This document shows positions 8,974 through 18,879 of a stretch of 64,000 bases of DNA, piece after piece. The stretch is from assembly GCA_028688995.1 (NCBI GenBank), contig JAQTXB010000004.1, positions 99,636 through 163,635 on the forward strand. Direction: 5' to 3'. The notes beneath the pieces were generated by a model, which saw only the letters and a list, made by a program, of their open reading frames with translations, did no database searches and had not been told where the DNA came from. How positions within the stretch are numbered: position 1 is the stretch's first letter; each line of letters starts with the position of its first letter. This stretch comes from Aliarcobacter sp. GTDB taxonomy: Bacteria > Campylobacterota > Campylobacteria > Campylobacterales > Arcobacteraceae. The position numbers and the translations under genes are program-made.

Positions 8974-9972
8974 ATGAAAAAATTTGCAGAAACACCGTTT
9001 TTACCAACTGAAGTTGAAATAGAGGCTATCAGTGATAATGAAGCTAAAATATCAGCATATCCATTTGAAGATGGTTTTGCAATTACTTTAGCACACCCTT
9101 TAAGAAGACTTTTATTAAGTTCTTCAGTTGGTTATGCACCAATTGCAGTAAAAATAGAAGGTGCTTCGCATGAGTTTGACTCATTAAGAGGTATGCTAGA
9201 AGATATAGCTATTTTTGTTATAAATTTAAAGAATATTAAGTTTAAAATAAATGGTGATAAAGAACAAGTTGTAGTTGAGTATTCTTTCAATGGACCAAGA
9301 GAAATTAAAGGTGAAGACCTTATTAACTCTGACGTTGAAATTGTATCAAAAGATGCTCACTTAGCAACAATTAATAGCGATTGTAATCTAACTTTCTCTG
9401 TAATTATTCAAAGAGGTATAGGATATATGCCTTCAGAAGACATTAGAGATATTGTTGGAGCTGATTATATTCCTATTGATGCTTTCTTTACACCAGTTAA
9501 AAAAGTGGTTTATGATATTGAAAAAATGTTAGTTGAAGATAATCCTAACTTTGAAAAAGCTGTATTTACAATACAAACTAATGGACAAATTTCTCCAATT
9601 ACTGCTTTTAAAGAAGCTGTATCAGTTATGTATGCGCAAATGTCAGTTTTTAATAAAGTTTTTGATTTATCAGAAGTAACAGTTAGTGAAAGTGGTGAAG
9701 AGCCATTAGAACTTAAAGAATTAGTTATTAAAATTGATGATTTAAATTTAAGTGCTAGAAGTTTTAACTCTTTAGATAGAGCTGGACTTAAATTCTTAGG
9801 TGAATTAGTACTTATGAGTGAAGTTGAAGTTAAAAATATTAAAAATCTTGGGAAAAAATCTTATGATGAAATCGCAGAGAAATTAGAATCTCTAGGTTAC
9901 CCAGTTGAAAATACACTTCCAGAAAATGTTGCTTCTGCATTAAGAAGAAAATTAGAGCAACTAAAAGCATAA
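8974..9972 (+). CDS. rpoA: DNA-directed RNA polymerase subunit alpha
   Basis: A 332-residue alpha subunit. The N-terminal dimerisation domain (residues 1 to about 230) contains HPLRRLLLSSSVGYAP; after a linker, the C-terminal domain (about 250-320) contains DLNLSARSFNSLDRAG and KNLGKKSYDEIAEKLESLG, which binds UP elements and activators. Length and both domains are complete. It is encoded between rpsD and rplQ as in most bacteria. Confidence 0.97.
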   Translation: MKKFAETPFLPTEVEIEAISDNEAKISAYPFEDGFAITLAHPLRRLLLSSSVGYAPIAVKIEGASHEFDSLRGMLEDIAIFVINLKNIKFKINGDKEQVVVEYSFNGPREIKGEDLINSDVEIVSKDAHLATINSDCNLTFSVIIQRGIGYMPSEDIRDIVGADYIPIDAFFTPVKKVVYDIEKMLVEDNPNFEKAVFTIQTNGQISPITAFKEAVSVMYAQMSVFNKVFDLSEVTVSESGEEPLELKELVIKIDDLNLSARSFNSLDRAGLKFLGELVLMSEVEVKNIKNLGKKSYDEIAEKLESLGYPVENTLPENVASALRRKLEQLKA

Positions 9973-9985
9973 TTAAGGGTTTAAT

Positions 9986-10336
9986 ATGAGACATAAGCAT
10001 GGATATAGAAAGTTAAGTAGAACTTCTTCTCATAGAAAAGCATTGTTAAAAAATATGGCAATTGCTATTATCGAAAGAGAAAAAATCGAAACAACTGTAC
10101 CTAAAGCAAAAGAATTAAAAAGATATATTGAAAAATTAGTAACTGTTGCAAGAGACGCTGATTTAAATACACATAGATATGTATTTGCAGCTTTACAAAG
10201 TAAAGAAGCTACTAAAAAATTAATTAATGAAATTGCACCAAAATACGAAGGTAGAAATGGTGGATATACTTCAATAATTAAAACAAGAATTAGAAGAGGT
10301 GATGCTACACCTATGGCATTCATTTCATTCGTATAA
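9986..10336 (+). CDS. rplQ: 50S ribosomal protein L17
   Basis: A 116-residue L17, starting [20 protein letters not shown] and carrying [18 protein letters not shown], both diagnostic. It sits near the peptide exit tunnel. It is the last gene of the operon and is followed within 25 bases by a strong intrinsic terminator. Confidence 0.97.
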   Translation: MRHKHGYRKLSRTSSHRKALLKNMAIAIIEREKIETTVPKAKELKRYIEKLVTVARDADLNTHRYVFAALQSKEATKKLINEIAPKYEGRNGGYTSIIKTRIRRGDATPMAFISFV

Positions 10337-10357
10337 TAGATATTCTATTATATTTTT

Positions 10358-10391
10358 AAGGGATAGAAGATTTTCTTCTATCCCTTTTTTT
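10358..10391 (+). terminator. Rho-independent terminator of the ribosomal operon
   Basis: A perfect 11-bp stem (10360-10370 with 10374-10384, GGGATAGAAGA and complement), extended by A-T pairs, with a 3-nt loop and a run of seven T residues. It lies 21 bases after the rplQ stop. Confidence 0.92.
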
Positions 10392-10506
10392 ATTTCAATA
10401 ATATAAAAAATAACTTTCACAAACTCTCTTTTTATAACCTGATTTTAATCATTTATTAGATAAAATCCAGCGTAATACTACAACTGTAGAATCATAGGAG
10501 AACCGA

Positions 10507-11868
10507 TTGATAACACTAAAAGAAGCACTAACTTTAGCTAGTGATGATATAAAAAAACTAAGAGATGATTTAACTTCAAAAATAAAAGAAAACAATATAG
10601 GTGCGTATGTTGAGCAATTAATTTCAACAAATATTTCACAATCTGGAATGGGTATCCCAATTGCAATAAAAGATAATATAAATGTTAAAAATTGGGAAAT
10701 TACTTGTTCTAGTAACATTTTAAAAGGTTATATCTCACCATATAATGCAACTGTAATTAATAATTTAGAAAAAGCTGGTTTATCTCCATTTGGTAGAACA
10801 AATATGGATGAATTTGCAATGGGAAGTTCAACAGAATCTTCTTGTTATGGAAAAACATTAAATCCAATTGATAATGAAAAAGTTCCAGGTGGAAGTAGTG
10901 GAGGTTCAGCAGCTGCAGTTGCAGCAGGAATTGCCATTGCAGCACTAGGAACTGATACAGGTGGAAGTATTAGACAACCTGCTGCTTATTGTGGTTGTGT
11001 TGGAATGAAACCAACTTATGGAAGAGTTTCAAGATATGGAATTACAGCTTATTCTTCGTCACTTGATCAATGTGGACCAATAACACAAAATGTTGAAGAT
11101 GCAGCTATTTTATATGATATTATTTCAGGATATGATCCAATGGATTCTACTTCTGCAAATGTGGATTATGAAGCAGTAACTCCAAAATTAGATTCAAATA
11201 GAAAATTAACAATAGCAGTAATTGATAACTTTGTATCACAAGCTAGTCCTGCTATTCAAAAAGGTTTTGAAAAAGCTGTAAATGCTTTAAAAGAAGCTGG
11301 ACATAAAATAATTCATAAAAATATGTTAGACACAGATAAAATTGTATCAACTTACTATATTGTAGCAACTGCAGAAGCATCTGCAAATCTTGCTAGATTT
11401 GATGGTGTAAGATTTGGAAATAGAAAAGGTGATGCTGGTCTTAAAGATATGTATGTTCAAACAAAATCACAAGGTTTTGGGCATGAAGTGCAAAAAAGAA
11501 TCATGTTAGGTTCTTTTGTATTAAGTTCAGGATATTATGATGCATATTACATTAAGGCACAAAAAGTAAGACACTTAATTAAAGATGAATACGCAGCAAT
11601 TTTTGCAGAAGCTGATTTGATTTTGTCTCCAGTTGCTCCAACAACTGCACCTAAATTTGGTTCATTTAAAACTTCTTTAGAGATGTATTTAAGTGATATT
11701 TATACAATTTCAATAAACCTTGCAGGTTTACCAGCAATTTCGTTGCCAGTTGATAAAGATGAAGATGGGATGCCAGTTGGTCTTCAATTTATCGCAAAAG
11801 CATATGATGAACAAACATTATTTGACGGTGCTTTATCTTTAGAAAAAGCAATAAATTATAATAAATAA
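10507..11868 (+). CDS. gatA: Aspartyl/glutamyl-tRNA amidotransferase subunit A
   Basis: A 453-residue GatA, the glutaminase subunit of GatCAB, which amidates Glu-tRNA(Gln) and Asp-tRNA(Asn). The amidase-signature triad is visible as K55 (AIKDNINV), cis-S130 (PGGSSGGSAAA) and S154 (GTDTGGSIRQPAA), with the family spacing. The start is a TTG at 10507 with AGGAG six bases upstream; no in-frame ATG fits. gatB and gatC are not adjacent. guaB follows after 20 bases and is probably in the same operon, an arrangement also found in Campylobacter as I recall. Confidence 0.95.
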   Translation: MITLKEALTLASDDIKKLRDDLTSKIKENNIGAYVEQLISTNISQSGMGIPIAIKDNINVKNWEITCSSNILKGYISPYNATVINNLEKAGLSPFGRTNMDEFAMGSSTESSCYGKTLNPIDNEKVPGGSSGGSAAAVAAGIAIAALGTDTGGSIRQPAAYCGCVGMKPTYGRVSRYGITAYSSSLDQCGPITQNVEDAAILYDIISGYDPMDSTSANVDYEAVTPKLDSNRKLTIAVIDNFVSQASPAIQKGFEKAVNALKEAGHKIIHKNMLDTDKIVSTYYIVATAEASANLARFDGVRFGNRKGDAGLKDMYVQTKSQGFGHEVQKRIMLGSFVLSSGYYDAYYIKAQKVRHLIKDEYAAIFAEADLILSPVAPTTAPKFGSFKTSLEMYLSDIYTISINLAGLPAISLPVDKDEDGMPVGLQFIAKAYDEQTLFDGALSLEKAINYNK

Positions 11869-11885
11869 ATATTAACTAGGATTAA

Positions 11886-13334
<1,449 letters not shown>

Positions 13335-13337
13335 AAA

Positions 13338-13398
13338 AAGAGGTTTATTACAGCCTCTTCCCTTCCCTAAATTTCTGCGTTGTCGCAGAAATTTTTTT
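13338..13398 (+). terminator. Two hairpins after guaB; the second is an intrinsic terminator
   Basis: The first hairpin is a 6-bp stem (AAGAGG 13338-13343 with CCTCTT 13354-13359) without a U-tract. The second is a perfect 11-bp stem (AAATTTCTGCG 13369-13379 with its complement 13384-13394, loop TTGT) followed by T residues to 13398. The second should end guaB transcription. Confidence 0.75.
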
Positions 13399-13455
13399 AC
13401 TCACATACTTTAGTATGCTTCTACAAAAGATTTTACTTTTGCCTTGAACTTTAAA
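13369..13455. repeat. Nested palindromic intergenic element
   Basis: The terminator hairpin is followed at once by two more inverted repeats: CATACT-TT-AGTATG (about 13404-13417) and CAAAAG-N6-CTTTTG (about 13423-13440), then CCTTGAACTTTAAAAAATAG. The order (GCGTT...CTCACATACT..AGTATGCTTC..GCCTTG) resembles a type of palindromic intergenic sequence I have seen in several proteobacterial genomes. Only one copy is in this window, so repeat status is an inference. The remaining stretch to 13627 has no gene that I can support. Confidence 0.4.
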
Positions 13456-13627
13456 AAATAGTCAATTCTAAACTTTTCTTATTTTAATACTTTTTGATAT
13501 ACTTTAATATTTGAATTAGAAGAAACATCAATGTCAAAATTTTGTATACATCGTAAAATGTAATGATAGAAGTAGTGGATTAAAGCGTGAAAATGAAATT
13601 AAAAAATAAAATATAAAAAGGAATAAA

Positions 13628-13981
13628 ATGAATAATAAGGACATACCATTTCAAACTATTGATTGGAGTAATATACCTAAAACTGAACATAAAGGTGAGA
13701 CAGGTTTAGCTTATTGGCAGACTGTACAGTTTGATGGGTTGAGAATTAGAATTGTTGAGTATTCAAAAAATTATTTAGCTGACCATTGGTGTGAAAAAGG
13801 TCATATAGTTTATTGTTTAGAAGGTGAAGTTATTAATGAATTAAAAGATGGTACAAAATCTATTTTAACTCCTGGTATGTCTTATGTTGTTTCTGATGAG
13901 TTAAGCTCTCATCGTTCAATTACTGAACATGGTGTAAAGCTTATGATTATTGATGGAGATTTTTTAAAACTGAAAAAGTAA
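13628..13981 (+). CDS. Small cupin-fold protein (DHCW-motif type)
   Basis: A 117-residue single cupin domain. The central motif ADHWCEKGHIVYCLEGE (residues 51-67) followed by GMSYVVSDELSSHRS matches a family of small cupins annotated 'DHCW motif cupin fold protein'. D52, H53, C55, H59 and H93 or nearby histidines could form a metal site. Catalytic role is not known. The start at 13628 has AAAGGA upstream. It is followed by a small membrane protein gene after 67 bases. Confidence 0.7.
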   Translation: MNNKDIPFQTIDWSNIPKTEHKGETGLAYWQTVQFDGLRIRIVEYSKNYLADHWCEKGHIVYCLEGEVINELKDGTKSILTPGMSYVVSDELSSHRSITEHGVKLMIIDGDFLKLKK

Positions 13982-14048
13982 TAGTTTAATGACATATATA
14001 AACATCAATTAACTAATTTGATATTATTTTGAGTGAAAGGTAAATTAT

Positions 14049-14303
14049 ATGATAATAGATAAAATAATAGAGTATTATAAATTAATAAAAGAAAAAAAAA
14101 TTGATTATTTATTAATACAAATAGGTATATTTGGCGTGATTATTGGCCTATTATTTAACGTTTCAATAATAAATCAGATATTCGTATGGCCGATTTTATT
14201 TGGTGTTTGTATAAAGCTGTATAATTTTACAGAAAAGATTGAGAGAAATATAATTCCCTATGATTTTAATAAATTATTACCACCACCAAAAAAGGACAAA
14301 TAA
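14049..14303 (+). CDS. Small hypothetical membrane protein
   Basis: An 84-residue protein without a recognisable family. Two adjacent hydrophobic segments are visible at about residues 20-40 (YLLIQIGIFGVIIGLLFNVS) and 44-60 (QIFVWPILFGVCIKLYNF), with charged ends (IIDKIIEYYKLIKEKKID at the N-terminus). GAAAGG precedes the ATG. It ends just before a bidirectional terminator. It may be a real small membrane protein; function cannot be inferred. Confidence 0.5.
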   Translation: MIIDKIIEYYKLIKEKKIDYLLIQIGIFGVIIGLLFNVSIINQIFVWPILFGVCIKLYNFTEKIERNIIPYDFNKLLPPPKKDK

Positions 14304-14310
14304 GAAATTT

Positions 14311-14340
14311 AATAGATAAAAGACATTTCTTTTATCTATT
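14311..14340. terminator. Bidirectional terminator
   Basis: A perfect 13-bp stem (14311-14323 with 14328-14340, AATAGATAAAAGA and complement) with loop CATT between convergent genes. It overlaps the stop codon of the SlyD-like gene on the minus strand. Confidence 0.75.
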
Positions 14341-14755
14341 TTATACTTTTAATAATAACCTTAAAATCTAAGTCACATCCAGCTAAAGGGTGATTATAAT
14401 CAATTGTTACATCTTCTTTTGTTACATCAATTACTGTAGCTCTTACAAGTTCATCATTTTCATCTTCTGCTTCAATTGTCATTCCAATTTCTAAATCAAT
14501 GCCTTCAAAATCTTCTATTGGAACAATTTGTGTTAATCCTTCATCATATTCACCATAAGCTTCACTTGCAGGAACTTTTATATCTAAAGTTTCACCTTCA
14601 TTCATGTCTATAATTCTACTTTCTAAACCTGAAATTATTTGGCCTGTGCCATAACTAAAACTGATTGGTTCTTTATTTAAATTACTATCAATTATTTCAT
14701 TTTGAACTTTTAATTCATAAAACATTTCTACCATTTGGTTATTTTTTATTGCCAT
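14336..14755 (-). CDS. FKBP-type peptidyl-prolyl cis-trans isomerase, SlyD-like
   Basis: A 139-residue FKBP with the insert-in-flap layout of SlyD/FkpB. N-terminal FKBP part: MVEMFYELKVQNEIIDSN, then PISFSYGTGQIISGLESRI (core active-site strand). The chaperone insert holds AYGEYDEGLTQIVPIEDF, and the C-terminal return strand is DYNHPLAGCDLDFKVII. It lacks the metal-binding His/Cys-rich tail of E. coli SlyD. It acts in the cytoplasm in protein folding. It is convergent with the small membrane protein gene and divergent from the protease gene. Confidence 0.88.
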   Translation of the reverse strand: MAIKNNQMVEMFYELKVQNEIIDSNLNKEPISFSYGTGQIISGLESRIIDMNEGETLDIKVPASEAYGEYDEGLTQIVPIEDFEGIDLEIGMTIEAEDENDELVRATVIDVTKEDVTIDYNHPLAGCDLDFKVIIKSIK

Positions 14756-14855
14756 TTTAATCCTTCTTTTGTTAATTCTACTATATCAAAAGAAGATTAT
14801 AAAAAACTAAAATTATATGGCTTTACTTTTTTTTTCTTTTTAATTAAAATACCTA

Positions 14856-15794
14856 ATGATTTACAAAATAATATTTCCTTTATTAACTTTTTTTACTCTC
14901 TCTTTTGCTTCATTTCAAGAAGTAAAAATAGGTAAAATTGATGACTACTATAAAGACAAATTAACTGAGCAGCAATTAAAATCTATTATTGATGAAATAA
15001 AACATACTTTTGAATCTGAACTAAATATGAATATATTTGATTATTCACAAAATGGAAAAACTATCGATATTCTTTTTGAAACTCCTTCAAAATTGGAAGA
15101 AAAGATTCAAAAAAAGATGGAAAATGTTAATTCAAAACTAGAAAAAATAAAAGAATTAAAAACATTATTCCCACAAATAAAAGATGAAATGACTATTTCA
15201 CAAAATAGGTATAATGAACAAACTTCTATTTTAAATATGAAAGTTCAAGAGTTAAATGAGTATATTAGAGATATTAATAAAAAGAGTAGTTTGTCAAAAG
15301 ACGAATATTTAAAAGTACAAAATTATATTAATATAGAAAAAAAAGATATTGATTTAGAATCTAAAAAACAGAAAAAACTTCAGATGGATTTAACTAAATT
15401 ATTTAACCATTATAATCAAAAAGTTTTTTCTTTCAACAATTTAGTAAATGATATAAATAGATTAAATAATGAAATTGAGTCTATGAATAGAAGTTTCAAA
15501 AAAATAAGGGGTAAAACTTTTGGTGAAGAAAATACTATAATAAAAGCCTATTATAAAGATGGAAAATTAGTAAAAGAAAAAAGTACTACTACAACTATGA
15601 ATAAAATTGAAATTTATGGTTTTGATAATTTAAAACAACTAAAAGCTGTTTTAGCTCACGAAATAGCCCATTTAGTTGGAATTCCTCATATTGAAGCAAA
15701 AAATGCCTTGATGAATCCTATTTTAGATAAATCTCAAGAAGAGAATTTAATCTTAACTCCTGAGGATATTCTAAATTTTAAAGAGAATTTTTAA
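14856..15794 (+). CDS. Secreted metzincin-like zinc protease with coiled coil
   Basis: A 312-residue exported protein. A signal peptide covers residues 1-18 (IIFPLLTFFTLSFAS). A long charged helical region, about 70-215, reads as coiled coil. The C-terminal domain carries the extended zinc motif HEIAHLVGIPH (268-278) and a downstream methionine in ALMNP, the HExxHxxGxxH plus Met-turn pattern of metzincins/matrixins. The catalytic Glu is E269. Likely periplasmic or surface. The substrate is unknown and no inhibitor or transporter lies beside it. The Shine-Dalgarno is weak; the ATG at 14856 gives a good signal peptide. Confidence 0.7.
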   Translation: MIYKIIFPLLTFFTLSFASFQEVKIGKIDDYYKDKLTEQQLKSIIDEIKHTFESELNMNIFDYSQNGKTIDILFETPSKLEEKIQKKMENVNSKLEKIKELKTLFPQIKDEMTISQNRYNEQTSILNMKVQELNEYIRDINKKSSLSKDEYLKVQNYINIEKKDIDLESKKQKKLQMDLTKLFNHYNQKVFSFNNLVNDINRLNNEIESMNRSFKKIRGKTFGEENTIIKAYYKDGKLVKEKSTTTTMNKIEIYGFDNLKQLKAVLAHEIAHLVGIPHIEAKNALMNPILDKSQEENLILTPEDILNFKENF

Positions 15795-15805
15795 AATTCT
15801 CTTTT
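15781..15805. terminator. Bidirectional terminator after the protease gene
   Basis: A 12-bp inverted repeat (15781-15792 with 15794-15805, AAAGAGAATTTT and complement) with flanking T residues lies across the protease stop codon and next to the convergent Panacea gene. Confidence 0.7.
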
Positions 15806-16299
15806 TAAATAATAATTTCACCTTTTGGTGTATTTCTTACTTCATCAATTTTAAAACACTCATTTGCAATGTTTCTTGGACTTGTATCTTGATATTGACT
15901 TACAATTTTATGAATTGTTTTAATTTCATCTTTATCAAAAATTGATTCATCAAAATCTTCTTCCATTTTTATGAAGTTTAATTCAATAAATTTCTCTTTT
16001 TCAAGAACTTCAATATCTAAATAATCCAATAACTCTTGCATTAAAAAGATTCTTTCATCATCTTCTTCTAAATCTTCTTCATTTGCAACAATATCAAAAA
16101 GTTCACCAACAACTACAGGTTCTGGATGTCTTGAACCTTTTATATATTCATCATTGAAAATCTTTTTTCCACAATATTTTAGATGATTAAAATCAATTAA
16201 AAAAAGCATAATTGCAACTTTTTTATCATTTAAATGTTTTACTTGTTTATGTAGCATATATAAAATTACATTTGCTACTTTTGTCATATCTATGTTCAA
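15805..16299 (-). CDS. Panacea-domain (SocA/GepA-like, DUF4065) protein
   Basis: A 164-residue protein. The N-terminal half (VANVILYMLHKQVKHLNDKK, then MLFLIDFNHLKYCGKKIFND and EYIKGSRHPEP) matches the pattern of the Panacea/DUF4065 family, which has K-L-x-YL-D-x-x-H and a later 'Y-x-x-x-x-x-G-P' element. Family members often serve as antitoxin parts of toxin-antitoxin pairs or as SocA-like proteolytic adaptors. No toxin-like partner is encoded on the same strand here. The C-terminal half is acidic. Orphan antitoxin or adaptor is the best guess. Confidence 0.55.
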   Translation of the reverse strand: MNIDMTKVANVILYMLHKQVKHLNDKKVAIMLFLIDFNHLKYCGKKIFNDEYIKGSRHPEPVVVGELFDIVANEEDLEEDDERIFLMQELLDYLDIEVLEKEKFIELNFIKMEEDFDESIFDKDEIKTIHKIVSQYQDTSPRNIANECFKIDEVRNTPKGEIII

Positions 16300-16443
16300 A
16301 AACTTTCCTTTTTTTATCTTGTGGAAGTATATAATATAAAAAATAAATTATCTATTTCAATTGCTGATTTTTTGGTAATTAAAAGATAAAAGCAGTTTTT
16401 GTTATGATAAAATAGAAAGAAGTTTAAATAAATATGGAAAGAA

Positions 16444-18192
16444 ATGAATAAAAATTTAAAACAGCCAGTTAAAGAGTATAAAATTGAAATAATTAAAAAT
16501 TATAAAATCAATATTAATTTATTATCAAAATGGTTTGATGAAGTTTTAAATTTACCAAAAGAAGAATTTATTGGAAATGAAATAGAAAATCTTTGTAACT
16601 ATGTTTTAATTTTAAACAAAAAGTTATCTCAAGTCTCTTTAATTCCAGTTTTTTATAAAGGTAAGATAAAAGAAATAAAAGATGAAAATGAAAAATTTAT
16701 AATTATATTGGATTTAAGTTATATTGATTTGATTGCTCAAGAGTTTTATTATAAGATAATTGATTTTTCTTTTCGATATATATTTTGGATGATGCAAAAA
16801 GAGCCAACTTTAGAGAATATTCAACATTTTTCAAATAGTTGTATTAAAGAATTAGTAAATCCTATAAGAAATAATTTACCAGTTGGAAAATCAAGAATTC
16901 CTGTATTGCAAGAGATTTTTAATAAAGATATTCCTTTTATTCATTTAGGACAAGGTATTTATCAATTAGGTTGGGGAAGTAAAAGTAAAAAAATAGATAG
17001 AAGTACAATTGATAGTGATAGTGCAATGGGATTACATTTATCTCAAAATAAAATTAGCACAAATAATCTTCTAAAAATGGCTGGATTTCCAACTTCTACT
17101 CAAATAATTGCAAGAACAAAAGACGAGTTGTTAAATTCAATAAAAGAGTTAAAATTTCCAGTTGTTGTAAAACCAATTGATTTAGATAGGGGAGAGGGAG
17201 TAACTGTTAATATTTATGATGAAAATAGACTTATTTTAGCTTTTGAAGAAGCTTTAGCTTTATCTAAAAATAAAGCTGTAATTGTCGAAAAACAAGTAAA
17301 GGGAGTTTGTTATAGATTATTTATATCAAATAATGAATTATTGTATTGTGTTAAAAGATTGCCTATTAGTTTAAAAACTGATGGGAAAAGTTCAATAGAA
17401 GAGTTGATTGATAATGAAAATATTAAAGAATCTAAAAAGTTTTTTTGGCTAGAAAAAGAGTTTTATCCTAAAGATTCTTTGACTTTAGAGATTCTAAAAA
17501 AAGCTAGATATAGTTTGAGTTCAATTCCTAAAAAAGATATTTGGATTGAATTAAGAGATATTGAATCAACAAAATGGGGTGGAAGAGATGAAGATATGAC
17601 AAATTTTGTTCATCCTGATAATTTGGATATTGCAATCAGAGCCACAAAATTATTTGGACTTAATGTTTGTGGAGTAGATATTATAACTTCAGATATTTCA
17701 AAATCTTGGATAGAGACAGATGCAATTATAAATGAGATAAATTTTGCACCACTTTTAGGTGGAGCACAAATTTCTAAAACTTATATACCAACTTTTATAA
17801 ATAAATTTATAAATGATGATGGAAGAATTCCAATAGAGATATTTTTAGGAAATACAAAAGAGTGTTTAGAAAAGGCCAAAATAAAACAACAAGAGTATAT
17901 AAAATTAGGTTTAAAATCTTATTTGACAACTCATGATAAAACATTTGATGAAAATCTTAAAACGATAAATTTTTTGACAAAAAGTATATCTAGTAGAGTT
18001 AAATCTTTGCTTTTGAATTCTAATGTGGAATCTTTAATTATTGTGGTTCAAAATAGTGAACTTATACATGGTTTTTTTCCCATTGATAAAGTTTCTAAAA
18101 TCAATTTAATTTCAAATGAAATTACTGATATAAAAACAAACAAAAATTTAGATGAAAAAAGTTTTAAATTTTTAATAGATAAATTATTATAA
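16444..18192 (+). CDS. ATP-grasp ligase related to cyanophycin synthetase (no Mur-ligase domain)
   Basis: A 582-residue enzyme. Residues about 170-200 read GQGIYQLGWGSKSKKIDR, then TIDSDSAMGLHLSQNKISTNNLLKMAGFPTS (quoted in two parts), which is the CphA/ATP-grasp lead-in (G-x-G-x-x-Q; SA--L--NK--T--LL--AG-P). The ATP-grasp core follows: FPVVVKPIDLDRGEGVTV, EKQVKGVCYRLFISNNELL, and a C-terminal acidic Mg2+ site with NEINFAPLLGG. The C-terminal Mur-ligase half of true cyanophycin synthetase is missing. It probably forms an amide or peptide bond using ATP; substrates are unknown. It stands alone, convergent with a J-domain gene. Confidence 0.65.
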   Translation: MNKNLKQPVKEYKIEIIKNYKININLLSKWFDEVLNLPKEEFIGNEIENLCNYVLILNKKLSQVSLIPVFYKGKIKEIKDENEKFIIILDLSYIDLIAQEFYYKIIDFSFRYIFWMMQKEPTLENIQHFSNSCIKELVNPIRNNLPVGKSRIPVLQEIFNKDIPFIHLGQGIYQLGWGSKSKKIDRSTIDSDSAMGLHLSQNKISTNNLLKMAGFPTSTQIIARTKDELLNSIKELKFPVVVKPIDLDRGEGVTVNIYDENRLILAFEEALALSKNKAVIVEKQVKGVCYRLFISNNELLYCVKRLPISLKTDGKSSIEELIDNENIKESKKFFWLEKEFYPKDSLTLEILKKARYSLSSIPKKDIWIELRDIESTKWGGRDEDMTNFVHPDNLDIAIRATKLFGLNVCGVDIITSDISKSWIETDAIINEINFAPLLGGAQISKTYIPTFINKFINDDGRIPIEIFLGNTKECLEKAKIKQQEYIKLGLKSYLTTHDKTFDENLKTINFLTKSISSRVKSLLLNSNVESLIIVVQNSELIHGFFPIDKVSKINLISNEITDIKTNKNLDEKSFKFLIDKLL

Positions 18193-18196
18193 ACTT

Positions 18197-18667
18197 TTAT
18201 TCTACAGTTTTCATCAAAACATCACGATAATGGTTTAACTCTTTCATTTTTACATCATCTCCATTATTTATATCTGGATGATATTTTCGTGCTAATTCTT
18301 TATATCTTTTTTTAATCTCTTCTTTTGTTGGAGAGTGGGTAAATCCAAAGAACTCTTTTGCTTTTGCAACTTCATCAAATCTTGGAGCATTTGCAAAACC
18401 TTGGAAATCTGATTGGTTAAAATTTCTAAATTCATTAAAATTAAAATTTTGTCCATTTTGAAAGTGTGAACTATCAAATTTAAAGCTATAACTACTTGTT
18501 CTCATCTTCTTTTTAAAATTATAAACTAAAATACCAATGATTACAAAGATAATTCCTATAATCATCAAAAAAGTTCCAAAGTTAGTAAATATAAGATATA
18601 AAATAAAAAATAAAATTGATAATCTAACTATTCTATTAAAAATATATACGATAGTGTTATTTGGCAT
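18197..18667 (-). CDS. Membrane-anchored J-domain protein
   Basis: A 156-residue protein. Two hydrophobic stretches near the N-terminus (about 10-55, IVRLSILFFILYLIFTNFGT, then MIIGIIFVIIGILVYNF) anchor it. A linker rich in F, N and Q follows. The C-terminal J-domain has the HPD motif in ARKYHPDINNGDD. J-domains stimulate DnaK ATPase, so it may recruit Hsp70 to the inner membrane. It is not DnaJ itself (no zinc or C-terminal substrate domains). Unpaired with other chaperone genes. Confidence 0.75.
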   Translation of the reverse strand: MPNNTIVYIFNRIVRLSILFFILYLIFTNFGTFLMIIGIIFVIIGILVYNFKKKMRTSSYSFKFDSSHFQNGQNFNFNEFRNFNQSDFQGFANAPRFDEVAKAKEFFGFTHSPTKEEIKKRYKELARKYHPDINNGDDVKMKELNHYRDVLMKTVE

Positions 18668-18879
18668 AAAAAAATATCCTTTTTAAATAAAGGCAGTATT
18701 ATATAATTGTTTAGTCAATAAGTAAATTAAAGGCCAATATAAAAGAATAGTTATTATTTACATTAAAAAATTATTTATAATATAAAAATTGAATTATTTA
18801 TTTCTTTTAATAAAAAATATCAATACTTTTTAATATAATATTTTATATATTAGAGTTAAATTTAGAAAAAAGGATTTTC

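Noticed and set aside
15805-16299. Prophage remnant suggested by a Panacea-domain gene
   Set aside because: No integrase, capsid, tail or attachment-site repeat is nearby, and the flanking genes look chromosomal.
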